Source of the DNA: a virus | IMG/VR virus record: IMGVR_UViG_3300019360_000147 | Coordinates: 1-64,000 of that record | Direction: 5' to 3' (one strand) | DNA length: 64,000 nucleotides | Shown: positions 15,556 through 24,253 of the stretch, in pieces | Layout of the letters: the number at the start of each line of letters is the position of its first letter | Position numbering within the stretch: position 1 is the stretch's first letter | Program-made: the position numbers and the translations under genes | The notes under the pieces: generated by a model | The model's database searches: none | What the model was told of the DNA's origin: nothing | What the model saw: only the letters and a program-made list of their open reading frames with translations

Positions 15556-17282
15556 CCGCACAAGCCCACATCGACGCCTTGAAGCGGGAACGGGCTGGAC
15601 CCTTGTCTGCCTGGGGAACACCTGAGCGGGATCTGACGTGGCGGGCCCTCCGTCGGCAGTGGCACAAGCTGACGTGGGTGATGGCGATGGCCTTCACCTC
15701 CTCCGGGTTGGAGCTCCTGCGCATGGGGCTGCTGCTGGCTTTTCTGGGCTCGGCGCCCTTCCGCATCGCGCAGTGGATTCCTCGGGTGGCGCTGGAGACC
15801 GGACCACTCCTCACCGCCCTAGTGTGCGTGTCCGTGGCTGCGGCCGGACTGGACTGGTGGCGTCGGCATGTGGCTCTGCTGGTCCAGCGGGATTTCACCG
15901 AGCGCTTGCGAGCGGACGTCTGTCTGGCCATGCTGCACCGGCCGCTCGACTGGTTCACAGCCAACCCGGCCGGGCACGCCTCGTATCTGCTCAATGGCCA
16001 AGTCGGGCGGTTCTCGACGCTGGTCCCGATGGCATCGGATGGGGTGGCGGCCATTCTCCAGGGGCTGGCCGTAATCGCCCTGATGCTGTGGATGTCGGTT
16101 CCGCTGACCGTGCTGGCACTGACTGGCTCAGCGATCCTGTGGCTCTCCGTGCATCCGCTGCAACGGCGCATCCGGACGCTCAGCGTCGAGGTCTCGGTGG
16201 AAAGCGGCAAGACGGCGGCCAAGGCGGAGGAGTGCGCCTACGCCATCAAGCTCATCAAATCCTGCCGGACGGAGGCATTTGAGCGAGATCGGTACGCCGT
16301 CATGGCCCGGGCATTGGCCGAGAAGCAGGTGCGGCTGTCGGATCTGCGGAATGCGGCAGGGGGCATCACGCTGATCGGGTTCGTGGGAATCTTGGTCGGG
16401 GCCGTCTGGGCGGCACCGAATGGGACGATCCTCGCCGGCTTCGGCGTCCTGCTCCTGCGCCTGTACCCCTGCTTGACCAAACTCCTCGAAGCGAGGACGG
16501 CACTGGCGACGATGTCGGGGCATCTGGCGGCGGTGGCGGAGTTCCTGGATTCACCCACACCTCCCGGTGCTCCAAATTGGCAGGGTCGGGACGGGCTGTC
16601 TACAGATCGGATCCCACATGGCGGCATCTCCACAAGGGCCTTGGATGCCTTCTATACACCTGACAAGCCAGTGCTCGACGGGATTACTCTACAGATTCCC
16701 CGAGGACAGGCAACGGCGTTGGTCGGGTTGACGGGGTCTGGGAAGACCACGCTTCTAGATATTTTGGCAGGGATACGACCATCGCAACGGGGGGCTGTGG
16801 CAACACCAAATCCCATCGGCTACGTGACGCAGGAGCCGATTGTTCTGGCGGGTACACTCGCCGAGAACGGACTGTACGGAGCGTTCCGCAAGGCATCGGA
16901 TACCGTGCTTGGCAAGACAGCCAGCAACATTGGGATGAGGTTGGGCGATTCTCTCGCATCCAGAGGTGCGAATCTCTCGGGAGGTCAACGACAACTCGTC
17001 GCCCTTGGCCGTGTGGTGTGGCAAGGACCGGACGTATATCTCCTGGATGAACCGACGAGCGCCATGGACGCAGAAATCGAAGACCTGTCGATGGACATCA
17101 TCCTGGGAATGGCGAGGACAGCCATTGTTCTCATGGCCACACACAAGCTCTCCCTCGCTGCCCGCTTTGATCGCATCCTGGTCCTGCACCATGGGAAGAT
17201 TGTCCAGGATGGGACGCATGAGGAGTTGGTGAAGGAGGATGGGTTGTATCAACGGCTGTGGAAGTTACAGGAGATCACATGA
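15552..17282 (+). CDS. ABC transporter, fused membrane and ATPase domains (MsbA/flippase-like)
   Basis: 576 residues. About six transmembrane segments in residues 1-310, then an ATPase domain: Walker A GLTGSGKTT near 391, signature LSGGQRQ near 474, Walker B VYLLDEPTS near 495 and an H-loop MATHK. Architecture matches MsbA/PglK-type exporters that flip lipid-linked glycans across the inner membrane. Following NeuA/NeuB it is likely the flippase of this module. A complete ABC exporter is very unusual cargo for a phage. Confidence 0.9.
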   Translation: MTAQAHIDALKRERAGPLSAWGTPERDLTWRALRRQWHKLTWVMAMAFTSSGLELLRMGLLLAFLGSAPFRIAQWIPRVALETGPLLTALVCVSVAAAGLDWWRRHVALLVQRDFTERLRADVCLAMLHRPLDWFTANPAGHASYLLNGQVGRFSTLVPMASDGVAAILQGLAVIALMLWMSVPLTVLALTGSAILWLSVHPLQRRIRTLSVEVSVESGKTAAKAEECAYAIKLIKSCRTEAFERDRYAVMARALAEKQVRLSDLRNAAGGITLIGFVGILVGAVWAAPNGTILAGFGVLLLRLYPCLTKLLEARTALATMSGHLAAVAEFLDSPTPPGAPNWQGRDGLSTDRIPHGGISTRALDAFYTPDKPVLDGITLQIPRGQATALVGLTGSGKTTLLDILAGIRPSQRGAVATPNPIGYVTQEPIVLAGTLAENGLYGAFRKASDTVLGKTASNIGMRLGDSLASRGANLSGGQRQLVALGRVVWQGPDVYLLDEPTSAMDAEIEDLSMDIILGMARTAIVLMATHKLSLAARFDRILVLHHGKIVQDGTHEELVKEDGLYQRLWKLQEIT

Positions 17283-17611
17283 CGTTTCTTTTCGACGTGG
17301 ACGGCACGATCTGCAGCACCGACGGGACCGACTACGGCGGTGCCACGCCGATCCCCGAGATGGTGGACATCATCCGCGACTTGTATGGCGCGGGGCATAC
17401 GATCTACTTCATCACTGGGCGGGGCTTCATGGGGGGTGTCCACAAGGCGGAGACAATGCGACGGCGGACGCGGAAGCAGTTGGACGAATGGGGGGTGCCC
17501 TACCACGGGGTGTACAGCAAGCCCGCCGCGGACCTTGCGGTTGACGATACGGGCGTGAGTGCGGCAGACTTCAGGCTGCTCGTCCGGCTTCTGGGCAAGG
17601 AGCCAGTGTGA
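17279..17611 (+). CDS. HAD-superfamily phosphatase, polynucleotide-kinase-phosphatase-like
   Basis: 110 residues, ATG in overlap with the ABC gene. HAD motif I FLFDVDGTI (DxDGT), motif II as YFITGRG, and a shortened C-terminal part with LAVDDTG as motif IV. The small size and the TGR motif resemble HAD domains common in phages and also sugar-phosphate phosphatases such as KdsC-type enzymes. In this context a sugar phosphatase is reasonable. Confidence 0.75.
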   Translation: MTFLFDVDGTICSTDGTDYGGATPIPEMVDIIRDLYGAGHTIYFITGRGFMGGVHKAETMRRRTRKQLDEWGVPYHGVYSKPAADLAVDDTGVSAADFRLLVRLLGKEPV

Positions 17612-18315
17612 TCGAACGCCTGATACGCCTCTTCAGGCCCAAGAAGATTCTGCGACCGCACCTGCACCCTCCAGACTACATCGGGCGACATGCGGGCCTT
17701 CCCTTTCTTGTGCTTGGGAGTGGCCCATCCATTCAGACCCACCGTGGCATTATCGATGCGTTCGTCCAGGATCGGAATCCCGTCGTACTGACGGCGAACG
17801 TGCCGCATCCTGTCTGGGGCCCGGCCATGAACCGAACCCAATACGTCGGCTTCACGAATCGGCGACGGCTGGGGCAAGCCCGAATCTTTCCGTCGCTTCA
17901 GGACACGCCTTGCCTGATCGGCCCCCATATCCGCAGCCGCCATATCTGGATGCGTTCGTGGGAGCGGATGCCGTTCGTGGATGATTCCGACGCCCCGTTC
18001 GATATCGTGGACGGGGTTGTCCAGTGCAGTTGCCATGAGTGTGGGTGGTTGCTCGTGGCCGTGGCCTGGATTATGGGATCGAGCGAGATCTGGATGGCGG
18101 GCGTGGACGGGTACAGTCGCGAGAAGGCGAACCACTTCTACGAGCAAGAGGACTACAGCATCAATCGTTCGTTGGCCAGACAGGCACGGATACAGTCCGA
18201 GCTGCTGCCGCAGATGCGACGGTGCTTTGAGAGTGCCCAGGTTCGGGGTCCATTCTTCCTCACGCCAACGCTCTATGGCCCGGTGGAGGCAGACGATGCG
18301 CGAGTGCCAGGCTGA
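17608..18315 (+). CDS. DUF115-like (Maf/MptE-type) protein
   Basis: 235 residues. Opens with LPFLVLGSGPSIQTHRGII, a Rossmann-like strand and GxGPSL loop typical of DUF115 proteins, then VLTANVPHP, TQYVGFTNR and EIWMAGVDGY, the usual (G)xDGx end motif. DUF115 includes Maf enzymes that attach nonulosonic acids to flagellin Ser/Thr. It is embedded between NeuB/NeuA and KdsB. A related domain occurs at 40271. Confidence 0.65.
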   Translation: MIERLIRLFRPKKILRPHLHPPDYIGRHAGLPFLVLGSGPSIQTHRGIIDAFVQDRNPVVLTANVPHPVWGPAMNRTQYVGFTNRRRLGQARIFPSLQDTPCLIGPHIRSRHIWMRSWERMPFVDDSDAPFDIVDGVVQCSCHECGWLLVAVAWIMGSSEIWMAGVDGYSREKANHFYEQEDYSINRSLARQARIQSELLPQMRRCFESAQVRGPFFLTPTLYGPVEADDARVPG

Positions 18316-19048
18316 CGCATGCGATTGGGAAAGGGCCAGGACCCTCGGCATTATCCCCGCCCGCTGGGGCAGTACCCGGTTCCCCGGCAAGGTCCTCGCC
18401 GACATCGGGGGAAAGCCAATGCTCTGGCACGTGTATCAGCGGTGCTTGGAAGCGAAATGCCTCCATGAGATCATGGTCGCGAGCGACGACGGGCGGGTCA
18501 TGGAGGCCTGCCGCGAACTGGAGATTCCCGCAGTCTTGACCTCACAGACTCATCGCGACTGCATTGATCGTGTGGCCGAGGTGGCGAGACGGGAGCCAGC
18601 GGCCTTGTATGTCTGTATCCAAGGCGATGAGCCGTGTATCTCCCCGGAAGCCATCCGGCGTGTGAAAGCAGTTGGTTTGACCGAATCGCTGCCCGTCTGC
18701 GGTTGTGCGGTCATCACCGATCCTGCCGATCTCGTGGACGTGACGGTCCCCAAGGTCGTCCTGGGATCGGGGGACAGGGCGATCTACCTCTCCCGCAGTC
18801 CGGTCCCCTATCTGCACTCTCGGTCAGTGCCCTACCGGAGTCAGGTGTGTGTGTACGCCTTTCATGCCGACGATCTCCTGTGGTTCGCCAACACCCCGGC
18901 GGGTCCGCTGGAGCAGGCCGAGCGTATCGGCCTCCTGCGATTCTTAGAGCACCACGTCCCGGTCAAGATGGTGGACGTGCCAGCCTCGCCGGTCGCGGTG
19001 GATACCATGGCGGATCTGGAACGGGCACGGGAGATTTTGAAGACGTGA
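18296..19048 (+). CDS. kdsB: CMP-Kdo synthetase (3-deoxy-manno-octulosonate cytidylyltransferase)
   Basis: 250 residues from ATG 18296, overlapping the previous gene by 20 bp. KdsB signatures: LGIIPARWGSTRFPGKVLADI, MLWHVYQR, VASDDGRV, DRVAEVARR and YVCIQGDEPCISPEAI. It activates Kdo as CMP-Kdo, normally for lipid A-Kdo or Kdo-linked capsule. Length matches the family. It implies a Gram-negative host and provides a second CMP-activated ulosonic acid in the same module. Confidence 0.92.
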   Translation: MRECQADACDWERARTLGIIPARWGSTRFPGKVLADIGGKPMLWHVYQRCLEAKCLHEIMVASDDGRVMEACRELEIPAVLTSQTHRDCIDRVAEVARREPAALYVCIQGDEPCISPEAIRRVKAVGLTESLPVCGCAVITDPADLVDVTVPKVVLGSGDRAIYLSRSPVPYLHSRSVPYRSQVCVYAFHADDLLWFANTPAGPLEQAERIGLLRFLEHHVPVKMVDVPASPVAVDTMADLERAREILKT

Positions 19049-19785
19049 TCCCGTTGCGTCGATTGACCCGCGAAGCCGCTCGCTGCGTCCTCGCTGGCCC
19101 GTCTCTTGGCAGTATGGGGCGCCGGCTGGCGTTCGCTCCGCTCAGACTGTGGCTGACGAACCCAAGACTGGCCTTGCTGTTCGTGGCGGTTCGACCGTAC
19201 ACGATGCTGCCGTATGCCCGGCTGAGCAAGTTGGCAGAGCTCGCAGACGAGTGCAATCGCAACGGGATTCCTGGAGCGTTTGTCCAGTGCGGGGTGTGGA
19301 AGGGGGGCAGTGCAGCCGTGCTGGTGGCTCTGGCCAACGGCCGACCCGTCGAGTTATTCGACACGTTTGCTGGTTGTCCAGCGCCTGAGCCGAAAGATAT
19401 CTCCGTCCACGACCGGCCCGGTCACGCCGGTGAGGCTGCGGCTGGGATGGAGTTCATCCTCCGCGTATTGGACAGGCTGGGCCTGAACGATCCCACGGTG
19501 CGGGTTTATCCTGGCCTGATCGAAAGAACCGTCCCGTTGGCGAAGGAGGGCATCGACCGAGTCGCCCTGCTACACCTTGATTGCGACTGGTACTCCGCTA
19601 CACGAACTGCCATGGAGGAGTTGTATCCCCGACTGGAGCACGGGGGATACGTCTTTGCCGACGACGCGGGATATTGGCCATCATCCCTAGAGGGAATCGA
19701 ACAGTATTTCCTGATGCGGGCAAGTGATGTACCACCACTGACCTGGGTGGACCATACGGGAGCATATTGGCGAAAGACCGAGTAA
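19045..19785 (+). CDS. TylF/MycF-like O-methyltransferase
   Basis: 246 residues, GTG start in overlap. Macrocin-O-methyltransferase-like core: FVQCGVWKGGSAAVLV (motif I), ELFDTFAGCP, VALLHLDCDWYSATRTAMEELYPRLEHGGYVFADD. This family methylates sugar hydroxyls and is frequent in O-antigen loci. A second family member is at 41713, sharing the GVWKGG/GVWRGG motif. Confidence 0.87.
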   Translation: MIPLRRLTREAARCVLAGPSLGSMGRRLAFAPLRLWLTNPRLALLFVAVRPYTMLPYARLSKLAELADECNRNGIPGAFVQCGVWKGGSAAVLVALANGRPVELFDTFAGCPAPEPKDISVHDRPGHAGEAAAGMEFILRVLDRLGLNDPTVRVYPGLIERTVPLAKEGIDRVALLHLDCDWYSATRTAMEELYPRLEHGGYVFADDAGYWPSSLEGIEQYFLMRASDVPPLTWVDHTGAYWRKTE

Positions 19786-19803
19786 TCCGGTTCCGCCTGC
19801 GCT

Positions 19804-20358
19804 GTGCTGGGAACGGATCCCCGTACTATACCGTCAGGCGAAAAGAGGACGACCACGGGCCAGGGGATCCTCTCGGCGTGTACGACAGATTTGAGGCGGT
19901 TGCTGGCCTTCCGCCGCAAGGTCCGGGCTGCTGGCCTGCGGATCGTCGGACCGGACTGGACGCCCATCGAGGCCATACGCATTCCTCGCCCCGATGCGTG
20001 GTTCGCGGGCCAGAGCGAGTCCCCGTGGCGGACCGTGTTTGATACCCCGCATTACAAGTTGCTGACGGTGCAGCATGGGACGTGGTGGAACCTGCGTGAA
20101 ACAGATTACTGGGCGTGGCAGCGGTCGATTCGTGGACTGGATCACTCGCGGCCGGACGACTGGATAGCGGCGATGGCGGAGCGACTGAAACGCTTGCAAT
20201 CTTCGATCCATGGTGAGGGCTATCGGCTGCGGTCGGTGGCGGACCGGATCGCGGTCATGGAGGGTGGCACGCTGTGGGACGGCGGGCATCGGCTGGCGTG
20301 TTTGGCGGCTGAGGGATGGGTGCTGGTGCCGGTGGTGGTGGTGCGGTCGAATGACTAA
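19804..20358 (+). CDS. Hypothetical protein with ParB-like DGxHR motif
   Basis: About 184 residues from GTG 19804; the first 30 residues look poorly coding, so the start may lie later. The C-terminus has IAVMEGGTLWDGGHRLACLAAEGWVLVPVVVV, the DGxHR-A-xxxG...VPV pattern of the ParB/sulfiredoxin fold. The protein at 24254 has the same motif. A DNA-binding, nuclease or kinase-like role is possible. Confidence 0.6.
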   Translation: MLGTDPRTIPSGEKRTTTGQGILSACTTDLRRLLAFRRKVRAAGLRIVGPDWTPIEAIRIPRPDAWFAGQSESPWRTVFDTPHYKLLTVQHGTWWNLRETDYWAWQRSIRGLDHSRPDDWIAAMAERLKRLQSSIHGEGYRLRSVADRIAVMEGGTLWDGGHRLACLAAEGWVLVPVVVVRSND

Positions 20359-20364
20359 ACCGCA

Positions 20365-21828
20365 ATGAAAGTCCTTTTTGTGTTACCGCAGGTCGGTGCC
20401 GCCGTGCCAAGTTACCATGCCATCTCCATTCTTTCTGCCGTGGCAAAAGCGAACGGCCACGAGACCGCCTTGCTGGAGATGCCGGAGATGCGGCTGCAGG
20501 CTGTGGCCGAGGCGATTGCACAGCACGATCCCGCCGTGGTCGCGATTACGTCGGTGACACAACAGATCCCGTATAGCACGCACATCATCGCCCACGTCAA
20601 GCAAAAGTTCCCGCGCATCTACACGGTGTTAGGAGGGACCCATGCCATCGTCAGACCTCACGTCATTGACGACATTGCTGGACTGGATGCTCTGGCCACG
20701 AACGAATCAGAAGGTCCACTTGTTGATCTCTTATCGGCGCTCGACGCGGGGCGGACCCCGACTGACATTCCGAACTTTGCCTTTCGGGTAGGCGGACAAG
20801 TGCTTCGCCCTGTCCGGACGTACTCCTGCACGGAAGAGGAAATGACCTCGTTGCCGTTCGAGGATCGAGAGCTGTTCCCCCGGTGGAGAAACACGCCCAA
20901 AGGGCTGCCGCTGGAGTCGCTGGGCATCCGGCCAAGGTTCTGGATCAGCCGCGGGTGCATGTACCGTTGTGCCTTCTGCAGCCTCCCAACCCTTCGGGCC
21001 CAGTACCCCGTCAAGAACTTCGTCCGCTACCCCACGGCTGAGCGCGCGATCGCTGAGATCGAATCCGTAGCCGACCGCTGGACCTTCGGGACCTATCTCA
21101 TAGACGACGACGTCTTCCTGCACCGTCCGAAGTGGGTGGTCGAGGAGTGGGCAGCGAAATACCCGGACAGGCTGAAGCATCTCCGGTACGAGGTCCAGGT
21201 GCGGGTGGAGGCCGCGACCGAGGACGGCATCCGGGCCTTGAAGGACACCGGATGCAGCCTTGCCAAGTTCGGGCTGGAGAGCGGGGACTTCGCCTACCGG
21301 AAGCATGTCTATGATCGGAACGTGACGGACGAGCGGATCCTGGACGTGTTCGAGATGTGCCGGAAGCACGGGCTGAAGGCGCACACGTTCAATATCCTCG
21401 CCGGCCCCGATGAGACCCGGCGCCAGGTGTGGAGGACGGTGCGGATGAACCAGCGCCTCAAGCCGGATCGCTGCCAGATTTCGATTTTTGCCCCCTACCC
21501 AGGCACACCGCTTGGGGACAAGATGGCGCGGGAGGGGCGGGTGCTGAAGCACGTCAATAACTACTTCGAGGAATCGCCATTGGATTTGCGGACGATGAAA
21601 CCGTGGGAGGTCAAGCTGTACTTTCGCTTCTTCCGGCTGGCTGTCTATCTCGCCTACTCCCCCCGCCGAGCCTGGTCCGAGCTCGTCGGCCTTGTGAAGT
21701 GGCTGCGGGACAAGATCAGACGGCGGCGGACGCGGTACGACCTGGAGGCGGAAAGCACGCGGGTCGGGGGAGGTGCGGTGATCCTGCAAGGGGACGCACC
21801 GGTGCTCAACCAGCCGTGGACTCCATGA
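20365..21828 (+). CDS. B12-binding-domain radical SAM protein
   Basis: 487 residues. N-terminal Rossmann-like domain (MKVLFVLPQVGAAVPSYH...VLGGTHAIV) lacks the DxHxxG cobalamin-ligand motif. The radical SAM cluster motif RGCMYRCAFC (CxxxCxxC at about residues 198-205) is followed by DDDVF, GLESGD and NILAGPDETRRQVW. Typical of enzymes that methylate or rearrange unactivated carbons, often in lipid or sugar tailoring. Substrate unknown. Confidence 0.9.
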   Translation: MKVLFVLPQVGAAVPSYHAISILSAVAKANGHETALLEMPEMRLQAVAEAIAQHDPAVVAITSVTQQIPYSTHIIAHVKQKFPRIYTVLGGTHAIVRPHVIDDIAGLDALATNESEGPLVDLLSALDAGRTPTDIPNFAFRVGGQVLRPVRTYSCTEEEMTSLPFEDRELFPRWRNTPKGLPLESLGIRPRFWISRGCMYRCAFCSLPTLRAQYPVKNFVRYPTAERAIAEIESVADRWTFGTYLIDDDVFLHRPKWVVEEWAAKYPDRLKHLRYEVQVRVEAATEDGIRALKDTGCSLAKFGLESGDFAYRKHVYDRNVTDERILDVFEMCRKHGLKAHTFNILAGPDETRRQVWRTVRMNQRLKPDRCQISIFAPYPGTPLGDKMAREGRVLKHVNNYFEESPLDLRTMKPWEVKLYFRFFRLAVYLAYSPRRAWSELVGLVKWLRDKIRRRRTRYDLEAESTRVGGGAVILQGDAPVLNQPWTP

Positions 21829-22418
21829 ATCCCCATCTCCACTACTCCCGCGATACCAGCCAGGAGGGCCAGTTCGACCCGGCCATGCCCTGGTTTGGCC
21901 GCGTGGCTCCGCTTCTGACTTCGCTCCCTCCATGCACCGTGGCCCTGGATGTGGGTTGCAACAGCGGGGGGTTGGGAGAACGTCTGACCGCTCACGGCTG
22001 CTCGGTGGTTGGGGTAGACCTTGCCATGCAATTCCTCCCCCGTGCCGTCAAGAAAGGCTACGTGGGTGCAATCCAGGCCGATGCCCAGGCGCTTCCCTTT
22101 CGAGACGGCAGCTTCCCCGTGGTCATCCTGTCGGAGATCCTGGAGCATGTCCCGGATGCCGAGCGGTGCGTGGCGGAAGCGGCCCGGGTCCTGATGCCGC
22201 ACGGGTGGCTACTCGGGGACGTCCCGACGTGGTTCGGGCGGTGGGGGCTGCGGAGCTTGCGTGGGCACAAGTGGCACGTACGAACCCTCTCCGAACGCAG
22301 ATTGCGGGCATTGTTAGGGGCGCATCTTGAGGTGGCCCACGTGTCGTACAGGCGGGCGTCATTGACTGCGGGGTACCTCCTGCCCCAGTGGGTGCACTTC
22401 AAGGCCACGAAGCGATGA
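21825..22418 (+). CDS. Class I SAM-dependent methyltransferase
   Basis: 197 residues, ATGA overlap. Methyltransf_11 core: VALDVGCNSGGLGERL, VVGVDLAMQFL, IQADAQALPFRDGSFPVVILSEILEHVPDAERCVAEAARVLMPHGWLL. Motifs are complete, so it should be active. Its probable substrate is a small molecule or sugar in the module. Confidence 0.9.
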   Translation: MNPHLHYSRDTSQEGQFDPAMPWFGRVAPLLTSLPPCTVALDVGCNSGGLGERLTAHGCSVVGVDLAMQFLPRAVKKGYVGAIQADAQALPFRDGSFPVVILSEILEHVPDAERCVAEAARVLMPHGWLLGDVPTWFGRWGLRSLRGHKWHVRTLSERRLRALLGAHLEVAHVSYRRASLTAGYLLPQWVHFKATKR

Positions 22419-23038
22419 CGACCGTGGGTCGTGCTGCCAAACGCTGGACCGGCAAAGAGCTGGCCCGGGGAGTCGATCGCTACCGCCGATACCTCGCCCT
22501 GTTCGGACTGACCGAGGACAGTTTCAAATACCAGACCGTTTGCCACGTGGGGTGCGGCCCCCTTGGTGGCGTCCTCTCCGTCCTCCGCGGTGTGCACTCC
22601 GCCTACCGGGTTGACCGCGATGTGGATATCTACCGCGGGATGGGGTGCTGCCCCGACTGCGGGATCGTTCGAGACCTGCACCACTTCCGCATCCTCACAC
22701 GGGAGGCGCCGCTCCTTCCGATCCATCGGCGGACCGGCCGCTCGCCCGTTCCGTCGGAGAGTTGTGATGCCGTGTTCTGTCTTGGGGACATCAACGATAC
22801 GCCGTGGCTCGTCACCCTCGAACATGAGTTGCGGCGGATCTGCAAGGCGGGCGGGCGGCTGTATTTGTGGTGGCGGGTCGCGGACGGCAATGCTCCGGGC
22901 GTCCGGTCGGAGCGCGTTCGGCGGATCTTTAAAGACAGCCGGTGGATGTGGGGCACGGTCAGTCAGGGAGCCGATCTGCCGAACCTGTTCCCGGCCGTGA
23001 AAGCGATGTGGACGGTGTTGACGCGGGTCAGGGAGTAA
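22415..23038 (+). CDS. Methyltransferase-like protein
   Basis: 207 residues, ATGA overlap. Degenerate Rossmann methyltransferase: VCHVGCGPLGGVLSVL for motif I, then an inserted CCPDCG segment and SCDAVFCLGDIND...LRRICKAGGRLYLWWRVA. May be inactive or use an unusual substrate. Last gene before the tnpB insertion. Confidence 0.7.
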   Translation: MTTVGRAAKRWTGKELARGVDRYRRYLALFGLTEDSFKYQTVCHVGCGPLGGVLSVLRGVHSAYRVDRDVDIYRGMGCCPDCGIVRDLHHFRILTREAPLLPIHRRTGRSPVPSESCDAVFCLGDINDTPWLVTLEHELRRICKAGGRLYLWWRVADGNAPGVRSERVRRIFKDSRWMWGTVSQGADLPNLFPAVKAMWTVLTRVRE

Positions 23039-23065
23039 ACACGGTAGGAGGGTTGTGAGCAGTTG

Positions 23066-24232
23066 ATGGAAAAGTTGAAAGCCTACAAGACCGAGCTTGA
23101 CCCCAACAACGTCCAGCGAACCTTGCTGGCAAAACATGCTGGCGCTGCGCGGTTCGCCTGGAACTGGGCGCTCGGTCGCCGTATCGAGGAATACAAACCC
23201 ACAGGCAAGTCAAGTAATGTCATCGAGCAGCATCGGCAGTTGAACGCGCTGAAATCGACCGAGTTCCCCTGGATGTACGAGGTCAGCAAGTGTGCCCCGC
23301 AAGAAGCACTGCGAGACTTGGACAAGGCGTTCAGGAACTTCTTTGCGAAGCGAGCCAAGTATCCAAGGTTCAAGAGCAAGAAGCGTGGCCTGGGCGGGTT
23401 TCGCCTGACAGGCAGCATCACCATCGAAGCAGATAGGATCAAGTTGCCTCGCCTTGGCTGGTTGCGCCTGAAGGAATCGGGATACCTGCCGACAGACGCC
23501 AAAATCAACAGCGTCACTGTCAAAGAACGGGCGGGGCGCTGGTTTGTTAGCGTCCAGGTTGAGGAGCGGTTTGCCGTCACCGAAAACCAAGGTCCGGCAA
23601 TCGGCCTTGATCTGGGCCTGAAGTCGTTCGTGGTTGGTTCTGATGGATCGTCTCTTGAATCGCCGAAGCCTCTCCTGCGATCGCTCAGGCGATTGCAGAG
23701 GTTAGCCAGGCAACACTCTCGAAAACAGAAAGGATCAATGAATCGTCGCAAGTCGGCGAAGCGACTTGCCACACTGCACTACCGGATCAGCTGCCAACGC
23801 GCTGACTTCATCCATAAGGCCACAAGTGAACTGGCAAAAACCAAGTCAGTTATCGTGGTTGAGGATTTGAATGTCGGCGGGATGCTCAAGAATCGCTGCC
23901 TTGCTAGGCCCATCGGCGATGCTGGATGGTCTGAGTTCGTCAGGCAGCTTGAGTACAAGTCGGCGTGGAATGGCGGTAGCGTGGTCAAAGCTGGCAGGTT
24001 CTACCCGTCCACGAAAACATGTTCGGCTTGTGGCATGATCAAGGACGAAATGCCATTGTCCGTGAGGACATATTGTTGCGGCGGTTGCGGGCTAGTCATC
24101 GACCGGGACGTGAACGCCGCAAGGAACCTTGTGAGACTGAGTACCGTCAGTTCGACGGGATTTCAAGCCTGTGGAGATTCGCCGTTGGGCGGGTCCGCGA
24201 AGCAGGAACCGAGCGTCATGAACAATGAGTAA
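23066..24232 (+). CDS. tnpB: TnpB RNA-guided nuclease (IS200/IS605 family)
   Basis: 388 residues from ATG 23066. Full-length with all active-site positions: RuvC-I Asp in GLDLGLKS (about 181), RuvC-II Glu in VVEDLNVGG (about 266), zinc ribbon CSACG...CGGCG (320-339), and RuvC-III Asp in DRDVNAARN (348). N-terminal helix-turn-helix opening KAYKTELDPNNVQ. No tnpA is nearby. The sequence between the stop and 24253 (GAGTAAGTTTCGGAGAACGG) resembles the end of an IS605-type omega-RNA/right end, so a guide would be taken from just downstream. Confidence 0.93.
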   Translation: MEKLKAYKTELDPNNVQRTLLAKHAGAARFAWNWALGRRIEEYKPTGKSSNVIEQHRQLNALKSTEFPWMYEVSKCAPQEALRDLDKAFRNFFAKRAKYPRFKSKKRGLGGFRLTGSITIEADRIKLPRLGWLRLKESGYLPTDAKINSVTVKERAGRWFVSVQVEERFAVTENQGPAIGLDLGLKSFVVGSDGSSLESPKPLLRSLRRLQRLARQHSRKQKGSMNRRKSAKRLATLHYRISCQRADFIHKATSELAKTKSVIVVEDLNVGGMLKNRCLARPIGDAGWSEFVRQLEYKSAWNGGSVVKAGRFYPSTKTCSACGMIKDEMPLSVRTYCCGGCGLVIDRDVNAARNLVRLSTVSSTGFQACGDSPLGGSAKQEPSVMNNE

Positions 24233-24253
24233 GTTTCGGAGAACGGCGAGTCC
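24120..24253 (+). ncRNA. Possible omega-RNA / right end of the tnpB element
   Basis: In this family the guide RNA scaffold overlaps the 3' end of tnpB and ends at the element boundary. The boundary here appears to be about 24250 by resemblance only. No hairpin was computed. Confidence 0.35.
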
